NCBI GenBank assembly: GCA_018000995.1
Contig: JAGNIU010000005.1
Coordinates: 1 to 64,000 of the forward strand
Source of the DNA: Bacteroidia bacterium
GTDB lineage: Bacteria; Bacteroidota; Bacteroidia; B-17B0; Aurantibacillaceae
Length of the DNA stretch: 64,000 nt
Reading direction: 5' to 3'
Part shown: piece after piece, positions 61,431 through 64,000 of the stretch
Layout: the number at the start of each line of letters is the position of its first letter
Position numbering within the stretch: the first letter of the stretch is position 1
Program-made: the position numbers and the translations under genes
Notes under the pieces: generated by a model
What the model was told of the DNA's origin: nothing
What the model saw: the letters and a program-made list of their open reading frames with translations, nothing else
Databases searched by the model: none

Positions 61431-62459
61431 TCAAGAAACCGCAGATTCATTTAGTTTAATGGTTCCTGTATCTGCATTCATAGTCACCTCCGCTCCAACA
61501 GGCAGAGTTAGTTTGTTTTCGATATGGCCGGTCATTAGTCCGTAAAACACAGGAATTGATAATGATTTAAAATGTTGTTCGAATACTTGCATAAATGTAA
61601 ATGCTTTGTGAGGTTCTTCGGCTTCACACTTTACAAATTTACCAATAGCAATGCCACTTATTTGTTTAAATACGCCCGCTAATTTTAATTGCGTTAGCAT
61701 TCTATCAATACGGTAAGGTTCTTCTTTCGTTTCTTCCAAGAATAAAATCTTTCCTTTAAAATCCGGCAAATAACCTGTGCCAATCAAACTTGAAATAACG
61801 GTAAGGTTCCCTCCTACTAATGTTCCGGTTGCAACTCCTTTATTTATTGTGACAATTTTATCTTCTTCGTTTGGACCAACCGGAAAAAGAGGTTGCTCCG
61901 CTTTCATCACTACTCTTTTAAAAGCATTGCTAGTCCAATCATTCCAACCCGAATTACCAACAGGGCCATGAAAGGTAATTAAACCGGTTTTGACATAAAT
62001 CGCGTTCAACAAAGTTGTGATATCACTGAATCCAATTAACACTTTGGGACTATTAGTAATGGTTTTGTAATCCAGTAATTCCAAAATACGGGCACTTCCC
62101 CAACCACCTTTCATACAAAAGATCCCTTGTATATCAGTATTAGCGAATAATGTATTTAATTCTTCCGCTCTCTCTTCATCAGTCCCTGCAAAATAACCTG
62201 TCTTCAAACTTAAAGATTGCCCTAACAAAACTTTAAACCCAAAACCTTTTAATATGTTTGAGAATTTTTCAATTTGAGTTTCATCCCAAACTGCTCCTGC
62301 CGGAGATGTAATAACTACAGTATCGCCAGATTTTAATCGTTTGGCTTTTATCTTATCTCCTGTGTCAGAAAATTCTTCTAATCCTTTAAATGATTGATTT
62401 AAAACAGCCAAGGAAGAAAGTAAAGCAGTACTTTTTACAAAATTGCGACGTGAGCTCAT
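61431..62459 (-). CDS. ldcA: LD-carboxypeptidase (LdcA/MccF family), Tat-exported
   Basis: A 342-residue S66-family peptidase that cleaves the L-Lys/Dap-D-Ala bond of tetrapeptides in peptidoglycan turnover. The catalytic serine loop is GIFCMKGGWGSARILELLDY, and GFSDITTLLNAIYVKT, FHGPVGNSGW and ILFLEETKEEPYRIDRML are family segments. The N-terminus SSRRNFVKSTALLSSLAVL is a twin-arginine (SRRxFVK) signal, so it is exported folded, unlike the cytoplasmic E. coli enzyme. It lies one base from the upstream GT39 gene. Confidence 0.87.
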   Translation of the reverse strand: MSSRRNFVKSTALLSSLAVLNQSFKGLEEFSDTGDKIKAKRLKSGDTVVITSPAGAVWDETQIEKFSNILKGFGFKVLLGQSLSLKTGYFAGTDEERAEELNTLFANTDIQGIFCMKGGWGSARILELLDYKTITNSPKVLIGFSDITTLLNAIYVKTGLITFHGPVGNSGWNDWTSNAFKRVVMKAEQPLFPVGPNEEDKIVTINKGVATGTLVGGNLTVISSLIGTGYLPDFKGKILFLEETKEEPYRIDRMLTQLKLAGVFKQISGIAIGKFVKCEAEEPHKAFTFMQVFEQHFKSLSIPVFYGLMTGHIENKLTLPVGAEVTMNADTGTIKLNESAVS

Positions 62460-62460
62460 T

Positions 62461-63927
62461 TTAATTATTTAATTTTTCGGTTATACTTAGAAGTTTAGCG
62501 TTATCAAAACTCTCGATAACTGTGTATTTATATCGTTTGTCAATTATGCCTATCAAACTATCATCACACACTAAAACTTTATCACTGATGTTAAAATCGT
62601 TCTGTTTCACAATTGTAATAGATTGGTTAATTGCTTTCAATTTATATTTATAAAACAATAATGAGCCCTTATAAACACTATAGTAAACCTTTATTCCATC
62701 TAGGTTTTGACTTCTATTCATTTTATGAAATATAAATCTTTCGTTTGCCTCCAGTCGTTTTTCTTCTGGATGAATTGTATTAGATTGAGCTTTGTTAAAC
62801 ATTGAATAGTATGGATAAACAAAAATTAATATAAGAAGCAAGCTTGCTTTTCTTAGGTCTACAAGTGATTCGGTAGTATTAAAATAATTAAGAATTTTAA
62901 AAATCGCAGCTGCTGCAATTACAGATAGTAAAGGGTATAAAGGCATATCATACCACTCAACTTTTGTTGCAGTGAGAGAGATAATTGTTAAATAAGCAAA
63001 TACAAGTAAAATACAATAGCCGGTAAATTTTTTAAATCCGGATTTTAGTTCATTAAATGAAACAATAAAACCTAATAGTAATAAAACAAACCAAATTGAA
63101 AATCTGGATTTAAAAAGATTGTCAATGTAAAAAACGAATGGTTTATTATGTTTTTCAATAACATTAACCAATCTACCCACGTCTTTATAAAATATTTCAT
63201 GTAAATAGCCGGGTGTTTCTTTTTCCCTTAACCAAATTAAAGCAACGGACGAGAAAATTAGGGTTATTATTCCTATAAAAAAATTTCTATTCATCAAAAA
63301 CTGCTTCAATTGCTTTTCCCGAATTAAAATAAAAAGATATGCCGGCGTAAATAATAGAGCGGAATATAACTTAGTTGCAAAAGCAAGCGTTATGAAAGTA
63401 AAAAACAAAAGTATATTTCGGCTTTCCTTCCTTTCTAAGTACTTAAAGAAATAAATATTTGAACACAAAAGAAATAAAGTGAGCAAGGCGTCAGAATCTG
63501 CAGTTCGACCCGTATGAAAATGAATGAAGCCAGAAGAAGTAAGCAACACCATGGCACTAATCCAAGCATAAATTAAATTGTAACGTTTAGATAAAAAAAG
63601 AAATAAAATAATTACTGTTAATGCAGCCGCAATTGCAGAAGGTAAGCGAACCGCCAATTCATTAAAGCCAATAAGCTTTATAAATACGATTTGTATCCAA
63701 CAACTTAATGGGGGTTTAGTGGTGTATAAATCAGGATTACCATCAAGAAAACGAGAAAAGTAATTTCCATTTTCTATCATTTCATAATCATTAACTGCAA
63801 ACATGGATTCATCCCACCAACGCATATGGAAAGAATCAAGTTTTACAAAAAGAACAAAGTAAATAAGGGTAAATAGTAAAACCAGATGATAATATATATT
63901 GTACTTCGATTCTTTCATGATAAACAA
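62461..63927 (-). CDS. ArnT/GT39-like membrane glycosyltransferase
   Basis: A 488-residue protein with about eleven membrane helices and a C-terminal periplasmic domain of roughly 110 residues. The first extracytoplasmic loop has MRWWDESMFAVNDYEMIENGNYF with the Asp-Glu pair of GT39/GT83 PMT-type enzymes and PPLSCWIQIVFIKLIGFNELAVRLPSAIAA. Such enzymes move a sugar from a polyprenyl carrier to a lipid or protein. The acceptor is unknown. The gene is first of its unit; about 70 bases of unassigned sequence follow to the edge. Confidence 0.85.
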   Translation of the reverse strand: MFIMKESKYNIYYHLVLLFTLIYFVLFVKLDSFHMRWWDESMFAVNDYEMIENGNYFSRFLDGNPDLYTTKPPLSCWIQIVFIKLIGFNELAVRLPSAIAAALTVIILFLFLSKRYNLIYAWISAMVLLTSSGFIHFHTGRTADSDALLTLFLLCSNIYFFKYLERKESRNILLFFTFITLAFATKLYSALLFTPAYLFILIREKQLKQFLMNRNFFIGIITLIFSSVALIWLREKETPGYLHEIFYKDVGRLVNVIEKHNKPFVFYIDNLFKSRFSIWFVLLLLGFIVSFNELKSGFKKFTGYCILLVFAYLTIISLTATKVEWYDMPLYPLLSVIAAAAIFKILNYFNTTESLVDLRKASLLLILIFVYPYYSMFNKAQSNTIHPEEKRLEANERFIFHKMNRSQNLDGIKVYYSVYKGSLLFYKYKLKAINQSITIVKQNDFNISDKVLVCDDSLIGIIDKRYKYTVIESFDNAKLLSITEKLNN

Positions 63928-64000
63928 TTATACGAAAAAATAATGTTTATCCGAATTTACAATATCTCCGGTTTAAATTAAATAAAAAAGGCTGTCTTTT

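Overview
The window is AT-rich DNA from a member of the Bacteroidota. The evidence is lineage-typical families (DUF3822 next to rsmD, DUF5103/type IX secretion plug protein, DUF4476, DUF4199, DUF7793-like STAS proteins), a secreted protein with a type IX secretion C-terminal domain, TAnnTTTG-type promoter boxes and weak Shine-Dalgarno signals. About 70 genes are packed densely on both strands. I see no tRNA, rRNA, CRISPR array, integrase or recognisable insertion sequence, and no gene-free stretch longer than 300 bases. Layout: (1) 1-4122, minus strand: a three-gene condensin-like operon read as JetA-JetB-JetC (MksF-MksE-MksB), the core of a Wadjet plasmid-defence system. JetC runs off the left edge, and a JetD nuclease, if present, lies outside. 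(2) 4280-10976: a glycosyltransferase, a RecD-like helicase, DUF3822/rsmD, an ACMSD-type decarboxylase and a stand-alone copy of the accessory N-terminal domain of large RluA-type pseudouridine synthases, interspersed with palindromic repeats. (3) 10992-19285, minus strand: a signalling/energy operon sixA-ppk1-ppx-cdaA-ABC-F-histidine kinase that joins polyphosphate turnover to c-di-AMP synthesis. (4) 19366-23113, plus strand: DUF2130, then a STAS-like protein, a HisKA_2 kinase, an OmpR-type regulator and half of a DEAD-box helicase. (5) 23118-33217: a SpoIIE phosphatase, paaZ, and three TPR-transmembrane proteins that end in the linker which normally precedes a SpoIIE domain. A fourth, TPR-less protein of this kind lies at 40788. 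(6) 33452-45777: glutamate dehydrogenase, plsY, the T9SS plug protein, a LolE-like permease, a NamZ-like muramidase, a seven-repeat T9SS cargo protein, a frameshifted DUF2200 gene and TerC. (7) 45909-57396: a second STAS-like gene, membrane and envelope proteins, an MMPL/RND exporter, rho with a disordered N-terminus, a haem-binding P460-like lipoprotein and purB. (8) 57492-61362: a thiamine uptake locus with two TPP riboswitches, one before a PnuC-like transporter plus NadR-like kinase and one before a TonB-dependent receptor. (9) 61431-63927: a Tat-exported LD-carboxypeptidase and an ArnT/GT39-like membrane glycosyltransferase. The most notable points are the Wadjet-like operon, the family of receptor-like proteins lacking a phosphatase domain, the double TPP-riboswitch thiamine locus with a kinase of unassigned substrate, and several palindromic repeats lying within 0-5 bases of stop codons.
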